From assembly GCA_963854735.1 (NCBI GenBank), contig OY978105.1, forward strand, positions 434,001-498,000: a DNA stretch of 64,000 nt, given 5' to 3'. Positions within the stretch are counted from its first letter, which is position 1; every line of letters starts with the position of its first letter. Made by a program: the position numbers and the translations under genes. This document shows positions 52,443 through 63,454 of the stretch, piece after piece. The stretch comes from Marvania coccoides. Lineage: Eukaryota > Chlorophyta > Trebouxiophyceae > Chlorellales > Chlorellaceae. The notes beneath the pieces are model-generated. The model was not told the origin of the DNA and ran no database searches. It worked only from the letters and a program-made list of their open reading frames with translations.

Positions 52443-53955
52443 TTTTTTTATTTTTTTTAATCCTCTGAGAGAGAGAAAGTTTTAAGGGGTCTTTCTCTTT
52501 TTATGTGAATGAAACACGGCGGTTTTGGAGATGAAAACAATAAACAATTTTATGACTCCATTTTTAGTATGAATTCTTTCGTTTTCGGTTTTGGAAAAAA
52601 GTATACAAAATTTATCGCAGTTTTAAGTTTTTATATTTTATTAAAGTCATGTAATGCCTCTGACTCGCAAAGAGCACTTATGCCACGGCAGATGACTACT
52701 GGGAGGTGGTCTAAAGCTTAGGCCCCAAATTATTGAGCACGAAAAGTTTCTTCCTGAAATTGCATGCAATGCCTGCACAGCGGAGTGAGCAAATAATCTT
52801 CCCTGAGGAACACGCACGGCGGAATGAAAATAACATGCAGCAGCTCAGCCAGAGTTGTCTTCCTTGTACTTGCCGAGCTGTAGAACTAAAATATTTTAAA
52901 TTTAATGAGCTGGGGCTTACAGAAAAAGTTGCTAGTCAGATAGATTAGGATAGATAGCTGTTTTACTATGAAGAGAGAGAGAGAGTGAGAGTGAGAAAGT
53001 AGTACGACAACGATGGAATTTTATACCCAAAATAAAAAGTCTCAACGCAAGGAAAAGTGTTTTTACCTGTAGTAGTGGGAATATGTGGAAGCACAGTGTC
53101 GAAAAAAACAGAAAACAGAGGATGCAGCAGAGGAAGAGAAAACAATTGAATTGACGTATGAAGGGTGGAGAGAGGAAGAAAGAAATGAATGCCAGAAGAG
53201 GAATGTGATAGGTGTGCATGGGAAATAGAAAGGAACGATGAAGAATTAACACAAAAGAGGTGCACGACGGCACCTCGGCAAAAGAAAGGCGGTGGGATTG
53301 GTAGAAAGCGCTGTTATTGCAGCGCCTACTTTTTTCCCTGCTTTTCCCAGGTGCCAACGTGCCCAGAAGGAAAAGCAAAGAAAAAAGCAAGGCGCAAGTG
53401 GATGTTACTGCTCTAAAACACAGAAAACGCATAAAATTATTAGAGAAGGAGTGCCAAAAAATAGATCAAAAAGACAACAGGCTTCACGCGTCACAGAGAG
53501 AGATTAAGAAGTCAAAATGTAAAAGGAGAGACGATCCTGCGGCGCATCATCAACCTGCTGCATAATGGGGAGCCCAATTTGCTAATTTTCAGCAAATTAT
53601 TTGAGAATGGGAGGGCCCAGTGGAGATGAGATTGGTATTTATTTTGATGTGCGACGTGCGGGAGTAGAAGGGAAAAATAAAGTCATTAACAGTCCTCATT
53701 TCGCGGAAAATCGGGTAGTAAAAATGCGTGGAGAATGCCGGCATGTCATCCTGCTATACTAATACTAATGCACAGCACCCAAAGCGCCCTGCTTATTATT
53801 TGTTGATGCTGCGGCCACCGTGTTCTTGCGGCGGCAAAGCAGAAAGTTGGCGCCCTGTTTTTTTTTCCGGTTCGAACAAAAAAAAGCGAAAAAAGAAAGA
53901 AATGAAAGAGAGAAAAGAGGTCTTTTCACCTTTGTGCATGCAAATCCGAACGAAT
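52443..53955. other. long intergenic region with little content
   Basis: 1.5 kb between the plastid PH-like gene and the 3' end of the CCCH gene. A (GA)n run lies at about 52972-52999. One exon-like stretch at 53351-53565 (+) is listed separately. No repeat family recognised. Confidence 0.45.
53351..53565 (+). CDS. possible terminal exon of an unmodelled gene
   Basis: After a pyrimidine-rich acceptor (cttttcccag ending at 53350) there are 71 open codons of strongly basic, coiled-coil-like sequence: VPRRKSKEKSKAQVDVTALK, then HRKRIKLLEKECQKIDQK. No upstream exon could be identified, so the start is unknown. It may be chance, but composition is unlike the surrounding AT-rich spacer. Confidence 0.25.
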
Positions 53956-55997
53956 TTAGCTCCAGATTGATTTCACCGCCTCAAAGCCCGATTGGTAAGA
54001 GGTCTCGGCATCAAAGCCCTGCAGAAAGACACACGCGAAACAAGAAGGACAAAATATGGGTTTAGTCAGCGCACCATTAACCAATTGAATTGAATGCAAA
54101 AATAAGGGTTGCATTTCTTTCTTCCTCACCGCTACTGCCTCAGACGGAGGACTAACGGCCACGGAGCCTGACCTGGAGGAGTGCTCGCTGGAAAGCTGGC
54201 GAGAGTTCTGCCCTCCCCATGACGCCCGAATGGTGGGCGAGTCCGAGGAGTGCCTGCCGCTGCCGGCGCCGCTGCCTCGCGCTCCACCGACACCAATAGC
54301 CTCGCTGCTCTTGACCTTGGCCAGCATGGGGTGTCGGAACGGCACCGCCCACTCCTGGGAGGTCGCGCGCCGAGCTGAGGCGGCGTGTTCAAGCGCAGAC
54401 GGCACCGAAATTGCCACCGGCGGCGGCAGCGGCGGGGGAAGTCCCATGTCCGCCGAGGCCTCGAACGGCGATCTGGAGGCGCCAGCAGCCACGTGAGGGT
54501 TGAACTGGAAGGCTGCGGCGGGGTCAGAGGCGGGGAGCATGCCTGGGAAGGACATACTTGGGCTGCTGGGTTGGCGGAGCGCCTGCTGCTGCTGCATGGT
54601 GATCAGCGCGCTGAGGGCGCTAGCATGCAGCGCGCTCGCAGAGTGCTGCTGGGTCTGGTTGGGGGGGCTCCCCAGCGCCTGTTGCTGCTGCAAGTAGGCC
54701 GCGGCGGTGGCTGCGGCATTCTGCTGGTGTTGTTGCTGCTGCTGCTGATAGCCCACGGCGGCGACAGCAGCCGCCGCGGCGGCACCATCCGCTAGCTGAA
54801 TGTGCTGCAGCTGCAGCAGCGCGGCGGCGTAGTCAGCGCCGCCAAGGCCTAGAGCCAATGCCCCCGCCTCAAGCACGTCCAGAGCCCCCACAGGGCTCTG
54901 CGACGGCGGCGGCGGCAGCCCCTGGAAGTAGTCCGGAGGTGTCATCCCCCCCGTAGGAGTCGCTGCGCCGAAAACAAACTGCTGCTGCTGCTGCCCGGCA
55001 AAAATTCCCAGCGCGGCAGCGGCGGCCGTGGGGGTGGTGGCTTCGCTGCCCGGGGTGCCGTGCACGTAGCGGCAGGAGGCCCCCCGTGCGCACCGCCCTC
55101 GCGCGAAGTCCATGCACATCACGAAGGGGTTCTTGCCTTGGGCAGGGGCCCGAGTGCCGGTGAGGATGGAAGCGAAATCGTGAGAGTACTTGCACTCCGC
55201 GCCGCGGCTGCACTGGCTCTTGACGAAGTCGTAGCAGATGGGCGCGGAGGGGCGGTGCGCGGCCGGCGCGGCGGCGGTAGCCCCTGGCGTGGCAGGCGGG
55301 GTAATGGCCTGCTGCTGCTGGGCCGCCTGCTCCTGCTGTTGGCCCACGATCTGGAGGTTGGTAAGGTCGTGGGAGAAGCGGCAGAGGGGGCCGCGCGCGC
55401 AAGTGCCCTTGAGGTAGTCAAAGCAGATGCCCTTCTCCTGGGAGTTGACTGAAATGATGAGGTCAACGGAGTGTGAGAACTTGCAGGCGGCGCCGCGGGC
55501 GCACTGATTTTTTGTGAAGTCGAAGCAGATCTGGCGCTTGGGGTCAGGCGGGGGAGGGGGCGCGGTGCCGGGGGCGATCAGGGGGGCACGGGTGGGGGCT
55601 CGAGGCGGCATCATTGCCAGGGCAGTATCCATCACGATACGAGGTGCCCTGGGCAGTGCGGTGAGCTGGGCCGGACCTGAAGACGCTGCTGACTTGGCAG
55701 GGCTCTGCAGAGGGGATAATACATGGGGGAGAGAGTAGAGACGGTTGGTTTTGGGAGGGACATGTGGACATTGGAATGAGGGGGTTGGGTGGGTCGTGTC
55801 ATGAGGAATCCGGCCGGCGGCGCGTGCGAGGGAGAGCCACATGGGTTGTGGAACGTGTGTAGCGCCCGTGCACGCGACGTCGGGGGGCGAAAATAGACTC
55901 CAGACTCATAGTCGTTAACAACAACCGCAAAGCCGGAACTCACCGACAAGAGAGTCTGTTCCGCCACTCCCGCTGCAAAGACTGCTTCTTTTGCCAT
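53956..55997 (-). CDS. four-finger CCCH zinc-finger RNA-binding protein (muscleblind-like layout)
   Basis: Exons 55997-55944, 55704-54130, 54018-53956 encode 563 residues. Four CCCH fingers of type C-x7-C-x5-C-x3-H: ICFDFTKNQCARGAACKFSH, ICFDYLKGTCARGPLCRFSH, ICYDFVKSQCSRGAECKYSH and MCMDFARGRCARGASCRYVH, within residues about 85-240. The paired C-x7-C-x5-C-x3-H spacing is that of muscleblind-type splicing regulators. The remainder is Gln/Ala-rich low complexity with poly-Gln runs, and the last exon adds GFDAETSYQSGFEAVKSIWS. Intron 2 is 111 nt, a multiple of three without a stop, so its retention would insert 37 residues in frame. Start MAKEAVFAAGVAEQ in a separate first exon. Confidence 0.86.
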
Positions 55998-56499
55998 TGT
56001 ACTCACGGTATCTTGGCGTGGAGAGAGCGGCGTCTCGGTGTGAGGAGCTACACGGTTCATAGGGAGAGAAAAAAAATTGTGATTCCTACTCAGCACAAAA
56101 TTTGTGTGGATTGTCGGGCCGTGTGCATACTGGCCGAGTCTATAGTTTAAGAGGAGATATTCGTTTGCCAGCCACAGTGCCAGCCAACTCTGAAAAGGCT
56201 TGTTTTTATGTAGTGTGAAAACGTTGGGCTTGGCAAAATTTTCTTTTTTATATTCTTGACGAAAAAACGTTTTTTAGTTGCTCTGCAGCTTGGTTACATA
56301 TATTTTCCAGCTGCCCAGTATCGCTGGATGTGCTGTGCAGCAGGGGGCGCTCGTTAAAAATCAAAGAATTATATTATTAAATTAATCAACTCGAAGCCCC
56401 TTGAAACCAGCTCTTGTTATCTCATTTGCCCTCTGAAGACCACGGATCACAATAGGCGCTTCTTGATCACGACCAGCCCTCGCTTTGGGGAGAAATAAA
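55998..56499. promoter_or_regulatory. CCCH / PH-domain divergent intergenic region
   Basis: 502 bp between opposing start codons; nothing specific recognised. Confidence 0.45.
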
Positions 56500-57763
56500 A
56501 TGAGAACATCGAATCGTCAGAGCGAAGAGAGCGCCAGCGTCGTGGTCGGATGGCTCTGGACGCGGGATATAGGCGACGACAGTAATAGATGGCAGCGGAA
56601 ATTCGCCAAGGCAACCGCCACAACGATGTCCCTGTTCAACGAGGAGGTGAACACAGATCAGAGATTGAACAGCAATAAAATAAACGTGCGCCGGGGTGAC
56701 CAACCCTGCGCAAAAACCCGTTAATACCCTGTCTGCTCACCCCCTCCACCTGTTTTCTGCGCCCCAGGAGGTCGGCCTGTGCCACGTTTCCCCCCTCTCA
56801 AGTTCATCTCTCAGAGAGGTCTCCCTCAGCGGCGTCCTCCCGCTGTCCGTCCGCCGCCACGCCCGCGGCTTCATCCTGCAGGCCGAAGACCATGACTCCC
56901 CGCGCGCGGTGGCTGAACACCGCGCCGACAGCCAGCTTGACCTCACCCGCCACACACCAACAACCGAGGGCGATTCCTCGGCTGCCTCGGAGACCTCCTC
57001 CTCGTCCTCCGGGCACGCCCAGCTGGTCCTCGCAGCCGACAACGCCGACGAGCACGTCGCCTGGCTGCGCACGCTCTCCAAGCGCAGCGCCTCAGCCACT
57101 TTCATCTCACCTCGAGACGCTCAATCCAGCAGCGCCCCAGGGCACGGCAAACCGCCCCCGGCGCTGTTGCACATCGCCAAACCCCCGCCCTCGCTGCTGC
57201 ACTGGCTGGCGGAGCCGGGAAATGAGCACGGGCGCGAGCTTGCCGCCCGGCTGCGGGACGCCAGAGCTGGGCTCTCCAGCAGTTGCAGGGAGGCTGGCAG
57301 CCTGTTCCCGCCCGACGCGCTGCGCGCCGCACAGCAGCTGCTCATCGAGCTGCAAGCCTGCTGTCTGGGCATCGCTCGGCTGATGCAAACTGGGGACGCC
57401 GGCGACTCTTGTGATGGCCAGTCGCACGCATGGCTGCAGCACGCCGCCAGCTTCGCCGAGGACTGCTCCGCAGCGGCGGACGAGGCTGTGTTGAGCCGCT
57501 GCGGGGTGGGGCTCGGCGTGGGGCTGGATGCAGTGGGCGCTTCAGCTGCCGGCGCTGGATGGGAGGCCATCGCGCGGAACTCCGCCATTCTGCTGCACGA
57601 CGTGGAGGACGCGCTGCGGGCGGAAGTGGGGCGAAGAAAGCGCGCGGCGGGGGACATCGCTGTGGGTTACGGCGGCGGGTATGCGCTGCTGCAGGGCGCC
57701 TGTCGGGCGAGACCTTCGGCGCTTCCCTACAGGACCTGGTGGGCGAAAAAACCCGCTGTGTGA
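56500..57763 (+). CDS. PH-domain protein of unknown role
   Basis: Exons 56500-56646 and 56768-57763 encode 380 residues. The first ~130 residues look like a pleckstrin-homology domain: GWLWTRDIGDDSNRWQRKFA with the first strands and basic loop, FILQAED and LVLAADNADEHVAWLRTLSK as the closing strand and helix with its conserved Trp. A phosphoinositide or protein ligand is possible. The rest (residues ~140-380) is helical, Ala/Leu-rich, with no recognised domain (PDALRAAQQLLIELQACCLG). The intron is GT-AG, phase 0. Start at MRTSNRQ; a 5-codon upstream extension has no ATG. Confidence 0.7.
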
Positions 57764-59119
57764 CCCTTGGCTGCGTTCTCCTTTCATTTGAAGGGCTTGA
57801 TCGATGGTTTTGGGACGGTTTTTTACTTTGACGGCTCACCCTCACCCAGGTTCTTTTCTTTATTGAGCGTGATACACACATTGAGAAAAAAATCGCTTTT
57901 TCACTTGGTTTTTTCATTCCTTTTATGCATATACAATATTCAGTATACCATTCACCAACGGTTTCTCCAAATTACCCTGTCATCGATGCTTTCTTTCGAA
58001 CGAACGTACAAACTATTAATCTCCCTTCCCTGATGCTGCATTGCACCGTTACCGCATTTTCACCTGACCTCCTCCATCACCTTGACCCTTGCAACATTAG
58101 ACTTTATTTTACTTGCTTTGCTTCGTTTCCCTTGCTTTTCATACGTTTCCCTGTTTCACATGTTCGACAAGTTCCCCGCCCAAAGGCGGCGGCGATTTTT
58201 GCTCTAAGAAGACATTGTTCTTGTTATTTTTTTCCTTTGTTTATATACCAGCAATCGCGTTTCCTGTTTTCGCCCCGTCGAGATGGGGCAGCAGGTGATA
58301 TCTTTCCTTCTTTCTTCATTCGCAGCTCCCTCTCTTCACCTGTCATTTTGTTTCGTCTGTTTGTTCCTTTCTTTTATATTTTTCTTTCTTCTACCACCAA
58401 GCGACTCCTACTTCTCTTCTTTATTTTTGGGCCCCGACGGCACCTCACGAAATAGTGATGAAGATTCCTCCTCCAGTAGATACCAGACTCAGTGACCTTG
58501 CCCACTACACCCTACAACACATACACTATATCCTACAACGATTCGTGTACTTGCATCTCTTCTTTATATTTCCCTCTTTCCACTGCTCCTCGAAGTCTTT
58601 TACAGATTTTTTTTGCGTGCGTTTCGTAGAGGCCTCCGCCGCCAAGATGTGTCATACTTGCTTTCGCTTACCCTGCGCATGTGTACCTATGTGTTCCCCT
58701 TGAAAACAATGAGAATCAAAGAAGCTCAATGTATGTTTCATTTACCAGCTTGCCTTTTAATAATCAAGAGGTTCAAAAAAGGGGGGGGGAGTTGAAACGA
58801 AAACAAGAAAATCGAGGCAGTGGAATTCCACTCAGAGGGCATGTGCATGTCTATGTATTATACTGATTCCATGTGCACACATGCATGGCATCATTATCAT
58901 CGTGGTGGGTCATCTCTTGGGAAGGAAAAACTGAAGAGTGATAAAAAGGCGTTGGATTCTTTTCGAGTTCTGAAAAAATCTGCGCATGCTGCCCACAAGG
59001 AGAAGAAATTATGTCATTCATCCATTCGCACCACTCTTCCTCCATTACGCCCCGAGCTTAATTACCCTCGGAGTATACTGGGCACATGAATTACGTCCCG
59101 CCACGTGGCTATATAAGAA
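57764..59119. other. long convergent intergenic region
   Basis: 1.36 kb between the PH-domain gene and the 3' end of the hydrolase gene. It is pyrimidine-rich on the + strand (58040-58640), which keeps several frames open without meaningful content. No gene seen. Confidence 0.5.
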
Positions 59120-60095
59120 TCAAAGCGAAGCAGCGCCCACCGCCTGCGCCTCCAGAAAGGCCCTCACCCGCCGCAGGTCCTCCCCCGCCAGCGCCGGGAT
59201 CACGTGCCCCCTGGCGTGGCTCACCACCACCGGCTTGTTAAACGCCGCTATCAGGTGATTAGTCATACGTTTTACTGGATCTTTATCCCCAATTACATGC
59301 AGCGACGGAACGTCACGCAGGGCGGCGTAGTACTGCTCGAGGCACGGGTCGCGCACGCGGATGCCGGCGAACAGCACGAGGAAGCGGAAGGCGGGGGCGC
59401 CAGGCGGGGCGGTGAGCTCCCCCGCCCTCTGCATTCCGGCAACTAGCGAGGCGGTGGCTGCGCCCTGGCTGAAGCCGACGAGGCCGTCGAAGGGGCCGTT
59501 GAGCGCGACAAAGTCCTTGATGAAGGCCAGCGACGTGGCGGCGTTCTGGTAGCTGAGGAGGAAAGAAAGAAAGTATGAGGGGGAGAGGATGAGAGAAAGA
59601 ATTTGGAAGGGGGGAGAAAAAAGGCCAGGAAGGGTAGAAAGCTTTTACTTTCTTCTTACGTCCATGTGCCATCTTCTGAGCGCTGCGCGTTCCACCACTC
59701 ATAGTAAGGGCCTGAATGGAAAAAAAGAACAAAAAAAAAATAAGATCCGTTGGGGCAGCTGTATGGGGGCCGAAGACAAAGTTTTCAACCTTGGAAGAAA
59801 GGAGAAACGTCGTCGGGAATGGGGCCGCTGGCTGGATTGGGAGCGTCCACGAAAGTGATCTCCACGAGGTCATCCAGAGCCTGCAGCAGCCCCGCTCTGC
59901 TCAGCTGCAAATTTCAAGGGGAGGATGTAAAGGGAGTAAGGTCGTTGGGTGAGAAACGGCGGACGGGTGGGCAGAAATAAAAAGTGGGCTCAACGACGAC
60001 GTTTGGGCGATCGGGGGATGCACCTGTTCACGAAAGATGGCCCCAGAGGTCCGAAAACTGTGCAGCGCCAGTAATTTGAGCTTTGGCTTGGTCAT
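59120..60095 (-). CDS. FSH1-family serine hydrolase
   Basis: Exons 60095-60024, 59904-59790, 59711-59660, 59552-59120 encode 223 residues, the usual size of FSH1/OVCA2 alpha/beta hydrolases. Seen: KLKLLALHSFRTSGAIFREQ (first strand and oxyanion loop), VEITFVDAP, FQGPYYEWWNAQRSEDGTW across exons 2-3, nucleophile elbow GLVGFSQGAATASL, FLVLFAGIRVRDP, acid in HVIGDKDPV, and the His in SHARGHVIPAL. The Ser-Asp-His triad is complete. All introns GT-AG. Substrate unknown; relatives are esterases. Divergent to the RING/TPR gene, 247 bp between start codons. Confidence 0.9.
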
Positions 60096-60342
60096 GTTTG
60101 AAGAGTTTTGTTCAGATGGGTGCAATTTTTTTGTCACACGTCCATTGTGTTCGCTGCCTGCAGCATCGCAATATGTTGATGATACTCGATTTTTCTAAAA
60201 TATTTTTATAGGAATTCAATCAAAGAATTTTTCGAAAACACGCGTTCAGCACACGAGCACGAGCTGTAGTTTTTTTCGAAACTAACATTATGCTGCATTC
60301 CCACCCTTTTTAATATTCCGTATTTTCTTATTTTACACGAAA

Positions 60343-61721
60343 ATGTCGTGCCCCTTCAAGCACCTCTTCCCAGGTGCTTCTGCACCGCACAAGGTGGCCA
60401 ATCCCGCACCTGCCGAGCCTCCTTCGGCCCCAGAGGACGCAAAACAGGCGCAGTCTGAAGAACCCAAGAGTGTCTGCCCGGCTGCAGGCGTCTGCCCCCT
60501 GGGCTTTGGCGCCTCCTCTTCCCAGCATGTACCCTCTTCGCCCACCGCTGCGCCGGCCAGCTGCCCCCTCGGTTTCGGGTCATCCGGCGCTCAAGGACCA
60601 AAGCTGACCCCCTTGCACTGCATCCTCTGCAAGTGAGCGCCCTTTCCGCCTTTCCATCTTTTCCCAGTGCTTCACTTTTCCGTCGCTTTTCCTTTTTGGT
60701 TCTACGCCCATTTCTCACCCAGTTTGTGCCCGTTTTGCGCTCAAACAACAGGTCGCTGCTGTTTAACTGTGTGGTGACCAACTGCGGACATCGTTATTGC
60801 AAAAAGTGCGCTTCTCCCCCCGCTCACCAGCGTATGCGAGACTGTCCTGCTTGCGGGGCTGACGTCACCTCTCTCAGCCCAGATCCGGACGCGCAAGCAG
60901 CCGTAGAGGCAGTTGTAGAGGCCCACGCCCACCCCGCCAAACCGCAGCAGGCCGAAGGCATTTCAAACGGCGGTGCAACCGCTGCTGCTGCTGCTTTTGG
61001 TGCTTCTGAGAGCGCAGCCACGTTTCTGCTGCAAGTAGGACTGGCGGCGATGGCGGGTGGCAACCTGGAGTCGGCGGCGCACCGCCTGCGGCAGTGCAAG
61101 GCGGCGTTGGAGGCGCAGCTGGCCTCAAACGGGGATACAGCGGCAAGCGATGATGGAGCGCTTCGGTGCCAAATCGGCGCGGTGTGCGGCTGTTTGGGCG
61201 ACTGCGCCCGCTCTTCGGGCGACTTTTCGACGGAGTTGGAGTGCTACCGAGAGAGCGCGGTGCAGCTGCGGGCGGCGGCAGCTGCCGGCGATGCGGAAGC
61301 TGCCCCGCAGCTGGGCGTCACTCTGAACAAAATCGGGGAGGCGCTGCACTCGCAGGGGGACGTGGAAGCGGCGCTGACGTGGTACGGGGAGGCGCTGGAG
61401 CTGCGGAAGCAGCGCTGGACAGAAATCGAAGCAAAAGTGACGGCTGGTGGTTCTGGCAAGGAAAGCAGTGCTGCTGCGGAAGCGGAGGGCGATGGTGCGA
61501 TGCGGGAGAAGCTGGAGGCTGCGCTGGATGTGGCTGTGGGCGAGGCGAAAGTTGCGGACGCCATGCAAACGCTGGGAAGAGATGCAGGGGAGGCTGCAGG
61601 GCGACTGGCGGCGGCAAGAGAGCTGATGGCGCAGCCATGGGTGGCAGCAGCGGCACCGCTGGCGCCCCCTGCGATGCAGCGCAAGCTCGCTGCCGTCCAG
61701 GCCCATTTGTCGCAATTTTGA
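60343..61721 (+). CDS. RING-finger protein with N-terminal Cys-Pro motifs and TPR-like helices
   Basis: Exons 60343-60632 and 60752-61721 encode 419 residues. The N-terminus has MSCPFKHLFPG, then VCPLGFG and SCPLGFG, three Cys-Pro motifs in 85 residues. A C3HC4 RING follows (residues ~94-140): CILCKSLLFNCVVTNCGHRY, then CKKC and DCPACGADV; its second Cys codon region is split by the intron. The C-terminal 230 residues contain tetratricopeptide-like helix pairs (VGLAAMAGGNLESAAHRLRQ, LGVTLNKIGEALHSQGDVEA, ALTWYGEALELRKQRW). Likely a ubiquitin ligase; the target is unknown. Cys-Pro repeats could bind haem, which is conjecture. Confidence 0.82.
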
Positions 61722-62080
61722 ATATTTATTTAAACGCTGCCGGGGATCGCTACCTGTTTTTCTTTTGCTGCATGCTCTGCTTAGACTGTTGTGTGACATG
61801 CGAGAACATACGTACGCTGTTACAAATATTGCTGTTAATGAATTTCCTCATCACGTTTTTCAACACAGTTGAGCACACAATTGAGCCAAATTTTGAGGAG
61901 CGCTTTTTCTAGCAAGTTCTAACGGGAAGGACAAAACAGCAAGAGCAAAAGAGATAGTAGTAGTAGTCGAATGTATATGAAGTTATTCAGCGAAACAAAG
62001 GAGGCCAAAATGAATTCAGCGCCAGCAGGAACACAAACCAGAGGTGGGCAGACGAGGAAGAAAGAAAAAGACATGCTTCG
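61722..62080. other. convergent 3' region, RING/TPR gene and neighbour
   Basis: 359 bp without a recognised gene. A tagtagtag run lies near 61956. Confidence 0.5.
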
Positions 62081-63247
62081 TTAGGACGCCAAGCCGACCG
62101 CTGTCAGTGCATGCCGGGGCATAGCCTTGACCTTATCACGGCAGCGGCGCCCTTTAGGAGCAGCGGCGGAAGCTGAAGAGGAAGAAGAAGAAGGGAGCAT
62201 CGACGTCGCTGCTTGCGCTAGCCGAGCCCGTTCTAACCTTGCTCCCACCGCCTGCCCCGCGATGGCGCCCGCCACCGTCAGCAGGATGGCCCACCGCGGC
62301 ATCAGCACCGCCTTACGTAACATCGCCACGAACGGAATAGTGGCGTGTACCGCCACAAACCACTGGGCGCTAAATTTCTCAGTGTGCTCGCGCCACGCTC
62401 CGCACGGCACGTTGGCCGCGAGGGCGGTGCCCACGATGCCCAGGGAGCGGATGGGCAGCGTCTGGGGGCGCAGCTGACGCACGGGCTTCAAGCTGGCAAC
62501 CGCCGCCCTCATTGCTACGATCGCCGGAGGGCATGACAGCTTTCCAGATGCTGCTGCCAGCGGGAGGAGGCCCCCTAGAGGCCCAAACGAACGGCGCAGC
62601 GGGAACTGCGAGGAGGGGGCGTTGCTGGCCGCGCTGGTGGTTGCGGCGGAGGGTTGCGACGGCGGGTTTCCAGCGCCGCCCTTGGGCTGCTGCTGCTTCG
62701 AGGGGCCGTTGCGCTGCTTGCGCTGCTTGGGACGGCGCTGCGGGTGGCGGAAGAAGTCGCCAAAATTAGGCTGCGAGAAGAGCGGAAAATGATTGTGAGT
62801 TGTAGGGCATTGAAGTAATCGAATATTTTAGAGATGAGCAACGCGAGGGGCGGTGCTCACCAGGAACCCAAAGCCGGACATGCTGATGGAGGCCATGGGC
62901 AGTCCCACGGGCGTGGTCAGCGCGGGGGAGGGGGTGTGCAGCGAGGAAACTGAGACGGAAGGTTGTACATTGCAGAATTTGGGAGTCGCTGCGGGAGCGG
63001 AGGAGACGGTCGCAGGCAGAGGGATTGGGCCATCCCTGCCGTGGAAGAGCCTGAACACGGCCTCTACGCTGGCCGAGGTATCCACCAAGATTGGCTGAGT
63101 GCGACGGTCGCGGGCAGCGGCAAACGGGTTGGTGGCCAGCCTGGCTGCATACTCATCCCCTTGAAATTCCTTAACGGCGTGCAGGAACGGGCACCGGGAG
63201 ACGGCGGCCTCCACCTCACCGGAATTTTGCACAGGGCAAGATGCCAT
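62081..63247 (-). CDS. predicted membrane protein with Cys-Pro motifs, function unknown
   Basis: Exons 63247-62861 and 62770-62081 encode 358 residues. N-terminus: MASCPVQNSG, then SRCPFLHAVKEFQGDEYAAR and LATNPFAAARDRRTQPILVD, followed by VFRLFHGRDGPIPL; the text looks conserved but I do not recognise the family. A Lys/Gln-rich linker (RRPKQRKQRNGPSKQQQPKG) follows. The C-terminal 150 residues contain two to three hydrophobic segments (SLGIVGTALAANVPCGAWRE, FVAVHATIPFVAMLRKAVLM, WAILLTVAGAIAGQAVGARL), then a Ser-rich tail. The intron is GT-AG, phase 0. Divergent to GET1, 207 bp between start codons. Confidence 0.7.
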
Positions 63248-63454
63248 ACTTTTGCGGGGAGGGTGAACCCCGAGCTGGTTGATTGAAAGCCCGGCTGCTA
63301 ACTAATTCGCAGTCTAAAAAACAAGCTAAACAAGTCTCCAAATGCATAGAGTATCCTTTAAAAATGTCGCCGCATCATTTCTGGGCTTTACAGATGTACC
63401 TCTCCAGGCGCCTCATAAAATGTAATTAAATCGCATATAAAGGTTCAGCACACG

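Noticed and set aside
52932..53432. 166-codon minus-strand frame with many Phe, Leu and Ser
   Set aside because: Product of the purine-rich + strand; low complexity and no splice support.
57925..58455. 176-codon plus-strand frame
   Set aside because: Lies in a pyrimidine-rich spacer; its Phe/Leu/Ser composition follows from base bias.
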